Part shown: positions 33,620-44,219 of the stretch, one piece after another | Numbering within the stretch: position 1 is the stretch's first letter | Layout: the number at the start of each line of letters is the position of its first letter | Source of the DNA: Termitomyces sp. T153 | Taxonomy: Eukaryota > Basidiomycota > Agaricomycetes > Agaricales > Lyophyllaceae | Length of the DNA stretch: 64,000 bases | Assembly: GCA_018296165.2 (NCBI GenBank) | Contig: JACKQL020000020.1 | Coordinates: 558,001 to 622,000 of the forward strand | Direction of reading: 5' to 3' | Notes under the pieces: model-generated | What the model was told of the DNA's origin: nothing | What the model saw: only the letters and a program-made list of their open reading frames with translations | Database searches by the model: none | Made by a program: the position numbers and the translations under genes

Positions 33620-35040
33620 AATCCCCTACTTCCCCTCCCCCTCCAACTCTACTTCTGCAATCCTCCCCACCATGTCCACCTTCAGCTGCATCATCACTAT
33701 CACCAGAATGTCTGGATGCCCTAAAAGGAGTTCCCCCATATCTGTCGCCACTTCCCACCATGCTCCATAGTCTGCCATTGCCCTCTGCCAATACTCTGCT
33801 AGTAGATGCCCCATCTGCATAACCCCCTGCCCCAGCTCCAGGGGGAGGTCCCCAGGTATCCTTGCCAACCCATCATGAATGGATCCCAGTATTGCCAATG
33901 CTCCATCAAGGAGGATGCAGTGCTCCCTGGCCCAGTCTGCTGAAGCAGGATTAGCCCAGTGAGAAGGAGAACAGGGGATGAAAAGGAAAAAACTCATGAA
34001 GCACCTCCTGCTGTTCTGAGGCCACCTCATTGGTGAGCTACTCCTTTTGCCTCTGCACCCTTTCTGCTGTTGCCCTGGGCACACCTATGCCCAACCCCTC
34101 CTAAGCTCCCCACACCTCTGCCCCTGCCCATGTCTCTGACTGCTTCAAACAAGCCTGCACCTCCTGGAGTTGAACTAGCCACTCTGAGGCTGTCCCTATG
34201 GCCATGTCCAGGTCCTTCTGTGCTGTGTCCCTGTCTCTCCGCACCTTGTTCTGCTTCCTCTGCATCATGTCTTGGTCCTTCTCAATCCTCTGGACCTCTT
34301 CCTCATGAGTGGCCAGTGACTGCTCCAGGCCCTCCACCCAATGCTGTAGGAAAGCCTCTGCAACTGATCATGACTCTCCCATGGATGGCCCCACTAAAGC
34401 TCCAGAGGTCAGGGAATATATTGCAGGGCCTGGAGGGCCTGCCATCACCTGTTCCCCCTATGCCTGCTTGCTTGGTCCCACTTTCAGCAGGGGGGACACC
34501 TTCCACTTACCCTTGTCATGCACCGCAGGGGCCCCTTCTCTCTGTACACCCCACAGGAGCCCAACCTTCATCAGTGGGTGCCCTGTGCTACTCCCACCTT
34601 CAGCCCCCTTGACTCTCCCCAACACCTTGCCCTGCCACTCCTCCTCCAACTGTGCCACAACCCACGCCCAATTCCAACCTTGCTCCACAGCAATGCAGGC
34701 AGTGCACCAACTTGACATAACAGAGCACCTCTTATGCTATGAGTGATATAGGAGACACACCAATGTAACTCACTATAGCCTTGGCACAGGCTCCTCAAAG
34801 TTGCACTGCTCCCCATATTGAACACAAGACAAACACTATAGAAATAAGTTAGCCAGAGAAAAGGTAAAATCACATAATTACTCACTGGGGCCACTGCCTG
34901 GCACCACTTGAGGGTCGGAGGACCCCTTACCTGCCCCACAGCCTCCACAAACTGCTCTGGCATCACCTCCACCTGAGCCACCCTTAAACTCATAGGAACA
35001 GGTCAGACCACTCCTGGACCAAGCCTAGGCCTGGAACACA
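33620..35040 (-). pseudogene. Antisense accessory reading frame in chromovirus A (Cys-rich, coiled coil)
   Basis: Between pol and the right LTR the minus strand holds open stretches that look coding: MSLRVAQVEVMPEQFVEAVG and VRGPPTLKWCQAVAP (about 34993-34890), then, after a splice-like GTGAGT...TCTATAG interval, QCLSCVQYGEQCNFEEPVPR and RCSVMSSWCTACIAVEQGWN (about 34840-34650), a Lys/Gly-rich stretch, then a coiled coil MEGLEQSLATHEEEVQRIEK (34337 down). The spacing C-x2-C-x4-C ... C-x6-7-C-x2-C resembles fungal Cys-cluster proteins. Whether it is expressed is unknown; it is antisense to the element and partly broken. Confidence 0.45.
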
Positions 35041-35494
35041 AAGGGGAGACCACTCCCGCTGACTGCACTACATCCCTGCCTGACAAAAGCCCCAAGGGGC
35101 CTGCCACAGCCATGGATAGCTCTGTTAGGACCCAGTCAGTATTCTGGAATGTGTGAGATGGAATCACACTCATGACTACAATACATCACCTTGACTCAGC
35201 AACAATCCTGATGCCCCTTAGAGTCCCTGGAGGAGGATGACTAGGACAATACAGATAGAGACCTGGATATTGCTGGAGAATAAGTGGAAGACAATATTGC
35301 AGAAAGTTTGGGAAGCCCAGGGTACATCTGACCCTTTTTAATGGCTTAAAAAGTAGCCATGCTTCAACTTTGTTCCCCATGCTGCTGCTGCTTACTGCAG
35401 TCTGATCAATATTACTTGACTTTGATTCCCATGCCCCACTGATCCCCAAACTGTGCCCTGTGTCTTGAGGGTCTCAATGCTGAAGGGGGGGTGA

Positions 35495-36533
35495 TGTCAC
35501 AACTTGCTCCTCAGACCCCTGACCTTGTCCTCAACCTGCTTGAGCCCTTCCCAATGCCCCACCAAACCCCTCAACCATCGACCACTCTCCATGCCCACTC
35601 TAGGTAACTCCAATGCTTCTCCAGCAAACCCCAATGATCCCCTGGCTAACTCTGACACCTTCTCTGCAGTCCTTAATACTTTTCCTGAGCCCCTGGAACC
35701 TTCCCCCACTACTCCTGACCCTGCCATATGCCTCCGATTCCCTACTTTAGTTCACCTGACCTGCTCTAGAGCATCACAACAAACCTGGAGTGGCCTGCGT
35801 CCCCAGCTGATCCTATCAGAATATCACTGCAGCCCACTCCTTCATTGTACCTGACACTCATCAATCCTGTGCAGCCCTGTCAAGTCCCGCTGCCATGCCT
35901 GCTGTCCTACAGAGCTATCTAGTAGTCAGTATATAAGTCATAAAGTAACTCCTCATACTCCAGTCTGAATATAACTTGCATTATTGGTTACTTGTGTCTT
36001 GTGTTTCTCTCTGTCTCTATTTCTATTTTTAGTTTCAAATCTATCTCTTCTCTCTGTCCCATCTCACCTCACCTCCATCTTGTCTCAACTGTCTATATTT
36101 CCTTTGTTTCTCCAAGTTCTTTCCATCTCCAACATCAGTACAAACTCTGTGCACATGCTACAAACCCTGAATATTATATGACAACTCTGGACCTCACTCT
36201 CTGCTTGGCCCTGGAACCCATCAAGTCTTAATTGATCCCCCATCCAACTCTGTCTCTGCCCCCATCACTAGTGAAGCTTCCATTTTCCCTGCAGTCTATT
36301 CATGCACCTATGAACTTGTTCTTAATGCCCACCCAAGCCCAATATTAATATACTTGGTCTTAGACTTCTTTGGACCACTCTAGACTTGCTTGGACTGCTC
36401 TCCCTAGCTTCCCCCTGCAAGTCTCTCCACCCATGCCAACTCCAGAATGCCAGGTTATAAGTGCAGGACATCACATCTGCCTAGTAAGGATTCACCAGTC
36501 TAGCTGAGCCCCCGTAGTCAGCAGAACCTGACA
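35495..36533 (+). repeat. Right LTR of chromovirus A
   Basis: 1,039 bp bounded by TGTCA...TGACA inverted termini and preceded by a polypurine tract. Includes a pyrimidine-rich stretch around 35990-36120 (tctctgtctctatttct type). Matches the solo LTR at 39710-40800 in inverted orientation. Confidence 0.85.
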
Positions 36534-36539
36534 CTGTCC

Positions 36540-38330
36540 CCATTGAGGGCTGCTACCTTTTCAAAAGGTAAGTTAAATTTTGATTCAACATTGTTCTGCA
36601 CTGGCAGAGTTGATTTTGTTCTCCAAGAGTTTCCAACTGGTCTCTTAGGTGCCTTAATCACCCTTGGTAGAGTGGTCTCTCTTCCTGGCACCTTCCTTGA
36701 GCCCTCTAAAAATTCTTAGAGCTGGGCTGCTGCCCTTCATTGGGGTTTGCTGTGTTTCTAGTGTTTTTAAACATTGACATCAGCTCTTCCATTTTTGCTA
36801 GGCTCTTCTCTACCTCAGCTAGCCTGTTGGACTCATTCTGACTGATCTTTTCCAACAAGTCATCCCTGGTATCATGAGCTGCATACACATAAGTGGAAAA
36901 GACTTGGTTGTCTGCAGGCTCTTCCTCTGTCTAACCAAAAAGCAAGTTCATGGCTTAGTCATTGAGAGCATTGATTCTATCACAGGGAGACTTGTTTGAA
37001 GGGTCTCTGGGCACAGGCATCCTGTTAGGCAGACAAGGCCTTCCTTTTATTACTATGACCCATCCCTTTAGGATATGTGACTTCAAGTGTTCACACTCAG
37101 CAATCCTATGTCCTGGTTTCCAACAATAAAAGCAGTATGCTCCTGCAGTGGATGTAGCCAGAGTGGATTGGAGAGCAGGAGCTGCTCCATCTACTCTAAC
37201 ATTATCCCTTGTAGTCAGAAAGGCTGTTTTCAACTCTGCCTGCCCTGATTGTACTGCCTGGACTTGTTTGCCAATTGCCAAGATAGAATCTTGAAGGTGG
37301 GCCAATTTTTCCTCTGATTCCTCTTCTTTGATCCTTTCTTTTGTACCAACAGTCTCTCTGTCCCCCACTGATTATTCTGTCTGAATGTAAAGACTTCTTG
37401 CCCACCAGGGCTGTCACTACTGCTATGACTTTAGAGAGATCATATTGGTCATCCCCATGTCTGTTCCTAGCAGCATCTTTGAAATGGCCATACTTGCTTA
37501 GAAGTTTGTCCTCAATGACATCTGCAAAAGTAGGGGTAAAGCACTGCATGAATTTGTTTACTAAGGTACTATTATGGAGCACCTTAGACAGCAGTTTTGC
37601 CTCTCCTTTGAACTTTCTGATAAGGGAGTGAATTTCAGCCACATTGCTTTGACTTAGCCATGCATATTCCCTGCAAATTCTATCAAGATAGGAAACCTGC
37701 CCAACATTGTCTACAGCTTCAGGGTATAGATCCTTAAGTTCTTTGACAAAGTCATCCCAAGACTTGCCATCTTCAAAGGAATCAAAACCCCTCCACTCTT
37801 TTTTTGTGACTGCATCCACATACTCCACAATTCTCTTTTTCTTTTCTTTAGCAGAGGTGATCCCAGCAGCATGTTCAAACAGAGTCTCCATTTTCTGCAG
37901 AAAGCACAAGACTTCACTTGGCTGTGTATGCACAAATTTTGGAGCATGACTGCTTATAGACAGGGGCATCTTTTGTTTCACAGTTTCACTCATTTTGGTG
38001 ACAACAGGTAAAGTAGGTGATGATATAGGGTTTTGGTTTGAAGGTTGTGAACATTGTTTTACCTTCTGAAGATGAGATTTTTGTAGTAGAGCTTCTGGGT
38101 CAGGCAAATAAGACTCTTCACCCTTGCTATTAGCACAAGTGTTTTGTTTCCTTGCTGGAGAAGCTCTCAAATTTTTAACCTTTGGTGTAATAACCTTAGG
38201 GGAACCTGGCCAAGAGCCTGGTGGAGCAAAACTAATGATATAGTCTCTAAAATGGACTCCAAGAAAGGAGACCCAAAAGTGTGTATTAAAAGTGTAATTG
38301 AACTCCTCATGGTGGGCTCCAGATGATGTG
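36540..38330 (-). pseudogene. Gag of Gypsy family B with zinc knuckle
   Basis: Reading leftward: RASPARKQNTCANSKGEES near 38170, then SHAPKFVHTQPSEVLCFLQK, METLFEHAAGITSAKEKKKR, YVDAVTKKEWRGFDSFEDGK, LKDLYPEAVDNVGQVSYLDR and a helical region ending near 37340, a coiled segment, and the knuckle YCFYCWKPGHRIAECEHLKS (about 37140-37085) followed by LPNRMPVPRDP. This is the gag of the large mushroom Gypsy group in which the knuckle is followed by a G.....PDG.. type strand. It is broken by frameshifts, and pol is not present next to it, being cut off at the chromovirus A border at 36533. Confidence 0.75.
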
Positions 38331-38412
38331 AAATAGCACTGTTTGGTTTTGTTTGTCTTAGTGTCTTAACCAAACTGTGTCAACTCAGCAAGTTCAGAGG
38401 TTTGACACACTT

Positions 38413-39185
38413 AGAATCACACTGTTATAATGCAACAGTAGATCAATTTAAAATTGATTTAAGTATAAGTTTAAAGCAAAGATTTAAACAAATAGTTAGA
38501 TTCAATTAATCAAATAAAACCTTTAAAATGAAGCTTTATTCACATTCTAGGCCTAAGTAATCTGCTCCCTGGGGATTCTGAGCTGCACACTGAACATTGC
38601 TTGATGGTCTTGAAATTCCCCCTCTCTTTTATACTGCTCTACTTGCACATGGACCATGGTACCCTATGTGTGCTTTTGTCATCATTCCAGCCTCTCATTT
38701 GACTGATGCCAACAATTTTTGTGGCCCAGTGTACTTGGCACAGATGTGGCCCCCATTCCCTCACCTGTTTTCTTTCCTTTTTCTCTCTTTTTATCTTGCT
38801 AACCTTGTTTTCTCCTCTAGGTCCCATTGAGGGTAAATTGTACATCAATTTGAGGGAGGTAGGGGAGGTTATTGAGCTGGGGAGGGTGGGTATCAACCAA
38901 CTCAGTGCCAGTTAAGAGGTAACTAACCTGAGCCAGCACTGCCACCCATTAAGCAAGCCTTGGCTGTCAGTATTGATCAATTTCAATCATTGACATGTCA
39001 AGATCTTATTGATTTCTCTCTAGCTTGTGCTGCTGACTTTTGTTTGTTGGGGTTTTACTAGTACTCAAACTACAGTAAGTACTTCCCTTGGCCCACAGTT
39101 TTTGGCCCTTTTTATGCTTACATTTTTCAGCATGATTGGGTATATTAGGACAAGTACTTTTTTTTATATTTTTGGCTTTCCCTTC
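38413..39185 (-). repeat. LTR of Gypsy family B (middle copy), truncated
   Basis: Inverted relative to the copy at 21843. Shared blocks include CCTAAGT..CTGCTCCCTGGGG (38550-38574), TATAAAAG read on minus (38626-38633) and the doubled GCCCACAGTTTTTGGC / GCTTACATTTTTCAGC motif (39098-39132). It adjoins the B gag (-), so it is that element's 5' LTR. Its outer end with the TGATACG terminus is missing where Copia sequence begins. Confidence 0.6.
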
Positions 39186-39189
39186 TTTG

Positions 39190-42100
39190 TAGAAGGTAAG
39201 TGCCATTGTAACAGTGTCTGAGGATGTAGCTTGAATCTGATCAACTATAGTAAATTTGGGCACAGTTTCTTCTGGAGTGAGTGTGGCTGGGTCTGGTGCT
39301 ATGGAGTATTTGTCTTGCATTTCTGAGAACTGTATGTGATAGGATTCATAGATCTTGCAGGTTCTTGGGTTGTAGCACTGGTAGGCCTTTGAATTCTGTG
39401 CATATCCAATAAGTATACAGTTGATACTGCATGCATTGAGCTTTGAATTATGTTGATTTAGGATAGGGACAAATGCACAGCAACTAATCTTGCACATGTA
39501 CAAGTAATTAGGAGCATGTTGATACTATAATTCAAATGAAGTCTTCTCATTTGGTGATTATGTTGGTGTTCTGGCATGTAAGTGTGCTGCAGTTAGATAA
39601 AATTCATTCCAAATATAGATTGGACATTTTGCAGCTAATCTCATTGTTCTAGCTTTTCCTTGTAGTGTTCTGTGCATCTGTTTGACTCTTTCCATATGTT
39701 CAGAGGTGTTGTCAGGTTCCACTGACCATGAGGGCTCAGCTTAACTGGGCAAGTCCTTACTAGGTGGATACAACATCCTGCACTGATAATCTAGCATTCT
39801 GGAGGGGTCTGGACTTCAGATACTTGCAAGAGTAAGCTAAAGAAAGTGGTCCAAGCAAGTCTGAAGTGGTCTAGGGAAGTCTAAGACAAGGCATGAGGAA
39901 GGGTTGGGCTTGGAAAAGATCCAGGTACAAGTCTAGATGTGAGTATTGAAGGTGCAGGGTAAATGGAGAGTATGCAAGTGATGGGAGTGGGGCCAGAGTT
40001 TGATGGGGGATCAATAGGTGTTGATGGGTCTTAGAGCCAAGTGTAAAGCAAGGTCCAGAGTAGGTTATGAATGTTTGGGAGTTGTGATTGTAAGTGCAGA
40101 GTTTGTAATAGCATTAGTGTTGAAGAGGACTTAGGCACAATAAAGGAAGTAGAGACAAATGAGATGAGATAGAGAATAACAAGAGGATAGATGGAAATAG
40201 AGACAAGACAAAACCAGGAGACTGAGATAAGAGGAAATGTAACATGGAGACACAAGACATACAGAAACAATCAATCAGAACATAGGTAAGGTAGGTAAGG
40301 CAATATTAAGACTAGAGTCTGGGATGCTACTCTATAACTTATATACCAACTACTGGAACTCCTCTGGAGATAGAGGGTCTGATGGCCAGGCTTGTCAGGG
40401 CTGCACAGAGTTGATGAGTGTTGGTTACAATTGGTTGGCAGGCTGCAGTGATATACTGATGGGATCAGATGGGAATGCAGGCAACCCTGGAGTTGGCATG
40501 ATGTTCCAGACTTGACTGAGTAAGCCATGGTGGCAAGTCAGTAATGTACACCAGGGTCAGGAACAGTGTTGGGAGGTTCTGTGGGCTCAGGAGGGAAAGG
40601 GGAAGCATTGGGGCCTGCAGGGAACACATCAGGGTTTGCCAGGAAGGCTGTCAGGGTTTGCTGGAGAAGCATTGGAGTCAGCCAGGGCAGGTGTCATGGG
40701 TGAACAAAGGTTGGGGCAGGCCAAGGGGGTGTTGGAGGAAACTCTGGGGAAGCAGGGAGGCTTGGGGAGAGGTGCAGAGGTCTGGGGATGGGTTGTGATG
40801 GGTGTACAGTGTGCTGAATTCATGTTGAGTACCTATAGTTGCTAGCCAAGATGCCATTTGATTACTTTTCAGTTCTCCATCATGTTTCATTTAGTATATG
40901 CAAACTTTACTGCAAGTCTCTAGTTTCCTTGCTCTCTCTCATGTTTGAAGAGCCAAAAATGTGTCACTCTTTGATTTCAAGGGGATAGACCAAGGCATGT
41001 TGGTATGATCATTGACTAAGTCCATTATATATTTACATCCTGTATGTGACTGAACATTCATGGGCCCTGCAAGATCTATCCAGACCACCTCTAACCTCTC
41101 ACTTGCTCTATGACTTTCTTCACATGTTTTGTAAACTGATGATTTGGTCTGTTTTTTCAATATGCAAAGGTCACATTTTGGTTGAGCAAGGAGAGGAGCA
41201 GTTGGTGTGCCTGGAAGCTAACTAGCATGTGCTATCATGGCAACAACTTGGTAGTTGGCATGGCCTAACCACCAGTACCAAGTGATGAGGTTGACAGGAT
41301 TGTGGGCAGTGAGGGCATGTTCAGTTAGTGCTGTCTGCAGGTTCAAAGTATACAATCAATGGCCTGGGATGAAGGGTCTGGATGCAAGGAGAGTACTGCT
41401 AGTTTCATCAAGAATTATCACTCCAAAGCATCTGAAGGTGATGGAAGGATCCATCTTGACAAGCAGGGCTGAGACAGAAACAAGTTAGATGGCAGATTTG
41501 GGTATATACAGCATATTTTCAGGTACTATTTCTGTCTTGCCTTGTATATGAAGCCAAATCCATCCAATTCCTATGGCATTGACCAGTGATCCCCCAACAC
41601 CTCTTATGGAGTGAGGTGGGATAGGCTAAGTGTGACAAAGTCAGGGGCATATAGTGATATGTATATGGTGGTGTCAGAATCTAGGTAGAATGGTTTTTTG
41701 TTTAACAAAACTGCTGGTTTACTTCTGGTAATACTTGCTAATGCCACGACTGTTGTGGTGAGTATGGCATCAGAGTTGGGGCAATGCTGTCTGTCCAATC
41801 AATAGTTGCACTGAGTTTGTCATCAAGATCATCAAGAAGTGCCATAAAAGCTTAGTATTTGAAGAAGTTGGTGGATCTATTGTCAGTGGTTGATGTGATG
41901 CCTGTGAAATCTGTGGACTTTGATGTGTCTGATTGAAGTGGGATTCTCTGAAGGTGGGATGTATTGACAATGTAGGCCTGCCCATCTAATCCTCTGACTG
42001 AAATGTTGTTTTTAGGCTGGTCAGTGGCTCCTCCTATTTTTGTGCCTGTGGATGGTTTTTCTCTTCCTTGTGTGGCATGCTATGTGGCCTTAGACTCTTC

Positions 42101-43101
42101 AATGGTTCTTTCAGCCATGCCTCCTTCTGGCTTGATGCACCACTCCTTGGTATGGCCATGGCATGGGAGGTTCAATACAAAACAGAGTTCACAGCACAGG
42201 TAACCTGGGCCATGGTTGTGAGTGTGACTAGTTTTGGGGTCTCTAGCTGCAAGAGCAGTGTCAACAGATGGAGTTTTGGAGAGGGTTGCAAGACTGTCAA
42301 TAATTTGGAAGAGTTTTTGAATGTTGTTGACTCTGTAGGGTGTGTCCTTAGTGGCATTGGAGAGACCCATGATAGCTGCATCTGGATGGCTTTGAAAGAT
42401 TTGTTGTTGATTGAGTTAAGTAGTGTGATACATTTTAAGAGGTCTTTGTTGATCACACCAATGGCAAAGGCTTGGTCAATTAACTTGCAGATTCTTTGGG
42501 CAGTGTTCTTGATTGGCTTGGCAATGGGGGCATACATGGAGAGCACCTCTCAGATGAGTGCAACCTGTTTTATGGGTCCTTCTCATTGTGCCCTGGCTTT
42601 CAACATGTCATAGCATTTCTTGGTGGTACTGTCAGTGTTAAGTTCTTCCTGTTTGGCCTCAGAGACAGCAGTGTGGATGATGCCAATGATCAGATCACTG
42701 TTTGACTGCCAATTTGTGTATGCAGTAGGCTCAGCAGAAGGGTCTGGAGGCATTAACAGGTATTTGGGCCTTGATTCTGGTGCAAAGATATAGTGGTCTA
42801 AGCCAGTCTGCTGTAGGAATATCTTGAGTTTTCTCAACCATTTGATGAAATTGCCAGTGTTATGGTTGAAGAGGACCTTTGGACATGGGCCAATGCATGT
42901 CAAGTTTGATAGGACAAATATGCAAGTAGGCAGCATCAGTATCCATTGAGACAGATAGGGTTGGTGGGGTGGGGGAGGGAGAGAGATCCCATAACATGAG
43001 CCCATAAGTAGACAAAGGATTCTGAGTGTTAAGCACAGAGACAAAGACATGCTAATAAGATTTAAATCAGATCTAAGGGTCTTGTGTTGCCAAGAGAACA
43101 T
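39190..43101 (-). pseudogene. Ty1/Copia element, 3' truncated and split by a solo LTR
   Basis: Reading leftward: gag (42980-42080) with FNHNTGNFIKWLRKLKIFLQ, AYTNWQSNSDLIIGIIHTAV and a knuckle-like CELCFVLNLPCHGHTKEWC; a protease region near 41800-41600; GAG-pre-integrase and integrase at 41180-40940 (CDLCILKKQTKSSVYKTCEE, VVWIDLAGPMNVQSHTGCKY); DGELKSNQMASWLATIGTQH at about 40870; then a 1.1-kb solo LTR; then HMERVKQMHRTLQGKARTMR (39700-39620) and NCILIGYAQNSKAYQCYNPR (39420-39360). RT and RNase H are absent. Gag, protease and integrase in this order (IN before RT) define Copia. Confidence 0.82.
39710..40800 (-). repeat. Solo LTR of chromovirus A with 5-bp target duplication
   Basis: On the plus strand it starts TGTCAGGTTCCACTGAC and ends GGTTGTGATG, the reverse complement of the A LTR (TGTCACAAC...CCTGACA) with terminal decay. 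Both sides carry GGTGT (39705-39709 and 40801-40805). Removing the LTR and one GGTGT rejoins the Copia integrase frame. Confidence 0.9.
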
Positions 43102-43989
43102 GAAGAGTGATGTGGTGTAAGGGTTCTGAACATTGTCACTAGAGTGTATGGCAGCAAAGTCCCATGACCTGTTAGAACCTTATGATACAATGACACTGAC
43201 AACATGTAAGTCTGAATCCTCAACACAATGTACTTGAGTGAGTAACTATACCTGACAACACATAAGTCTGAATCTATGTACATGTTGTCAGTATCTTACT
43301 GAGTGCTGTATGTAAAATGTGTACTCACCCTCAATACAATATAATTGAGTGAGGGTTCATATGAAGTAAGGTAAGGTATATATATGTTATTTGGGACAAT
43401 GTAAAAGGAAGTGGCCAGAGGGCCAATATTTAAACAATGGAGGGGGTGGGTGGCCAAAGGGCTGGTATCTAGACAATGTAAGTGTGATAGTGGTTGATGG
43501 ACTGTGCTTTGATCAAGGTTGATGATTGCCTTATAGATGTCAACATTTTCCTTCTCTTTTTGCACACTTGATTTCTGTGTTGGGTTCAAATTGTCAAGTA
43601 GTGTGATGTTCTCTACTTAATGTCTATGATGGCTGGTGTCATATCTAAAGTTGTGAGTTTCATTTCAATAGAAATGCCTGCAGCTACTGCAGATGTCACA
43701 AGTCTCTCCACTCTTTCAGCTGATTTTGGTGTAGCCTTCTTTTTCTTTGGTGCAGCTCTCTTAGTTTGATGCAGAAGTGTGTCAATTATATCTTTATCTA
43801 CAGGTGCAGCTGTTTGGTATTCTTGCAATAGAGAGCTAGGAGGGGAGGGCAATTTATATATGATTGGTGTTGGTGGTGGAAGAATTGGGGTAGGAGGAGG
43901 AGATACTCTTGGAGCTCTATTTGGTGTTGAGGGATTTGGCTAGTGCACATGTCAGTGTGCAGGAGGTTGAAAGCAAGGTGGAGGTTGTA
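43101..43989 (-). other. Copia leader/LTR region and unidentified minus-strand frame
   Basis: From 43101 to about 43610 the sequence is non-coding with short direct repeats (CTGACAACA.. TAAGTCTGAATC at about 43196 and 43251), probably the Copia 5' LTR and leader; exact ends were not fixed. From 43960 to 43613 on minus there is a Pro-rich then Lys-rich frame (LLQEYQTAAPVDKDIIDTLL, KRAAPKKKKATPKSAERVER) of unknown family. Confidence 0.35.
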
Positions 43990-44219
43990 AATGTGGTAGG
44001 GCTGGAGAAGACACCAAGCACAGCCATTGATCAGCCATCTGTGCAGTGATTGACCCTCAGTTCCTTTGGTTTCACATTACAGCTCTGCTGGCAGTGTTTT
44101 TAGTTTATGTTCTGGGCTCTTTGGTGTCTATGCCAGGTATGTTCCCTTGCCTACAGTCTTTGGCATTAAAAGCTTACAATTTGTAGCTTTAATATTTGGT
44201 ATGTTTGGGAATCTTTCTA

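Larger units (their letters stand above)
26393..36533 (+). mobile_element. Ty3/Gypsy chromovirus (family A), near full length, inactivated
   Basis: About 10 kb. Right LTR 35495-36533 starts TGTCACAAC and ends CCTGACA; the left LTR survives only as its last ~90 bp (26393-26483), matching 36443-36533. A primer-binding-like TATCAAGAC follows the left LTR (26486-26496), and a polypurine tract AAGGGGGGG precedes the right LTR (35483-35491). Internal order is gag, protease, RT, RNase H, integrase, chromodomain, then a ~2-kb segment with an antisense frame. Numerous stops make it non-autonomous. Another LTR of this family is the solo copy at 39710-40800. Confidence 0.88.

Noticed and set aside
42068..42613. 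181-residue plus-strand frame in the Copia gag region
   Set aside because: It is antisense to recognisable Copia gag and knuckle sequence on the minus strand and shows no domain.
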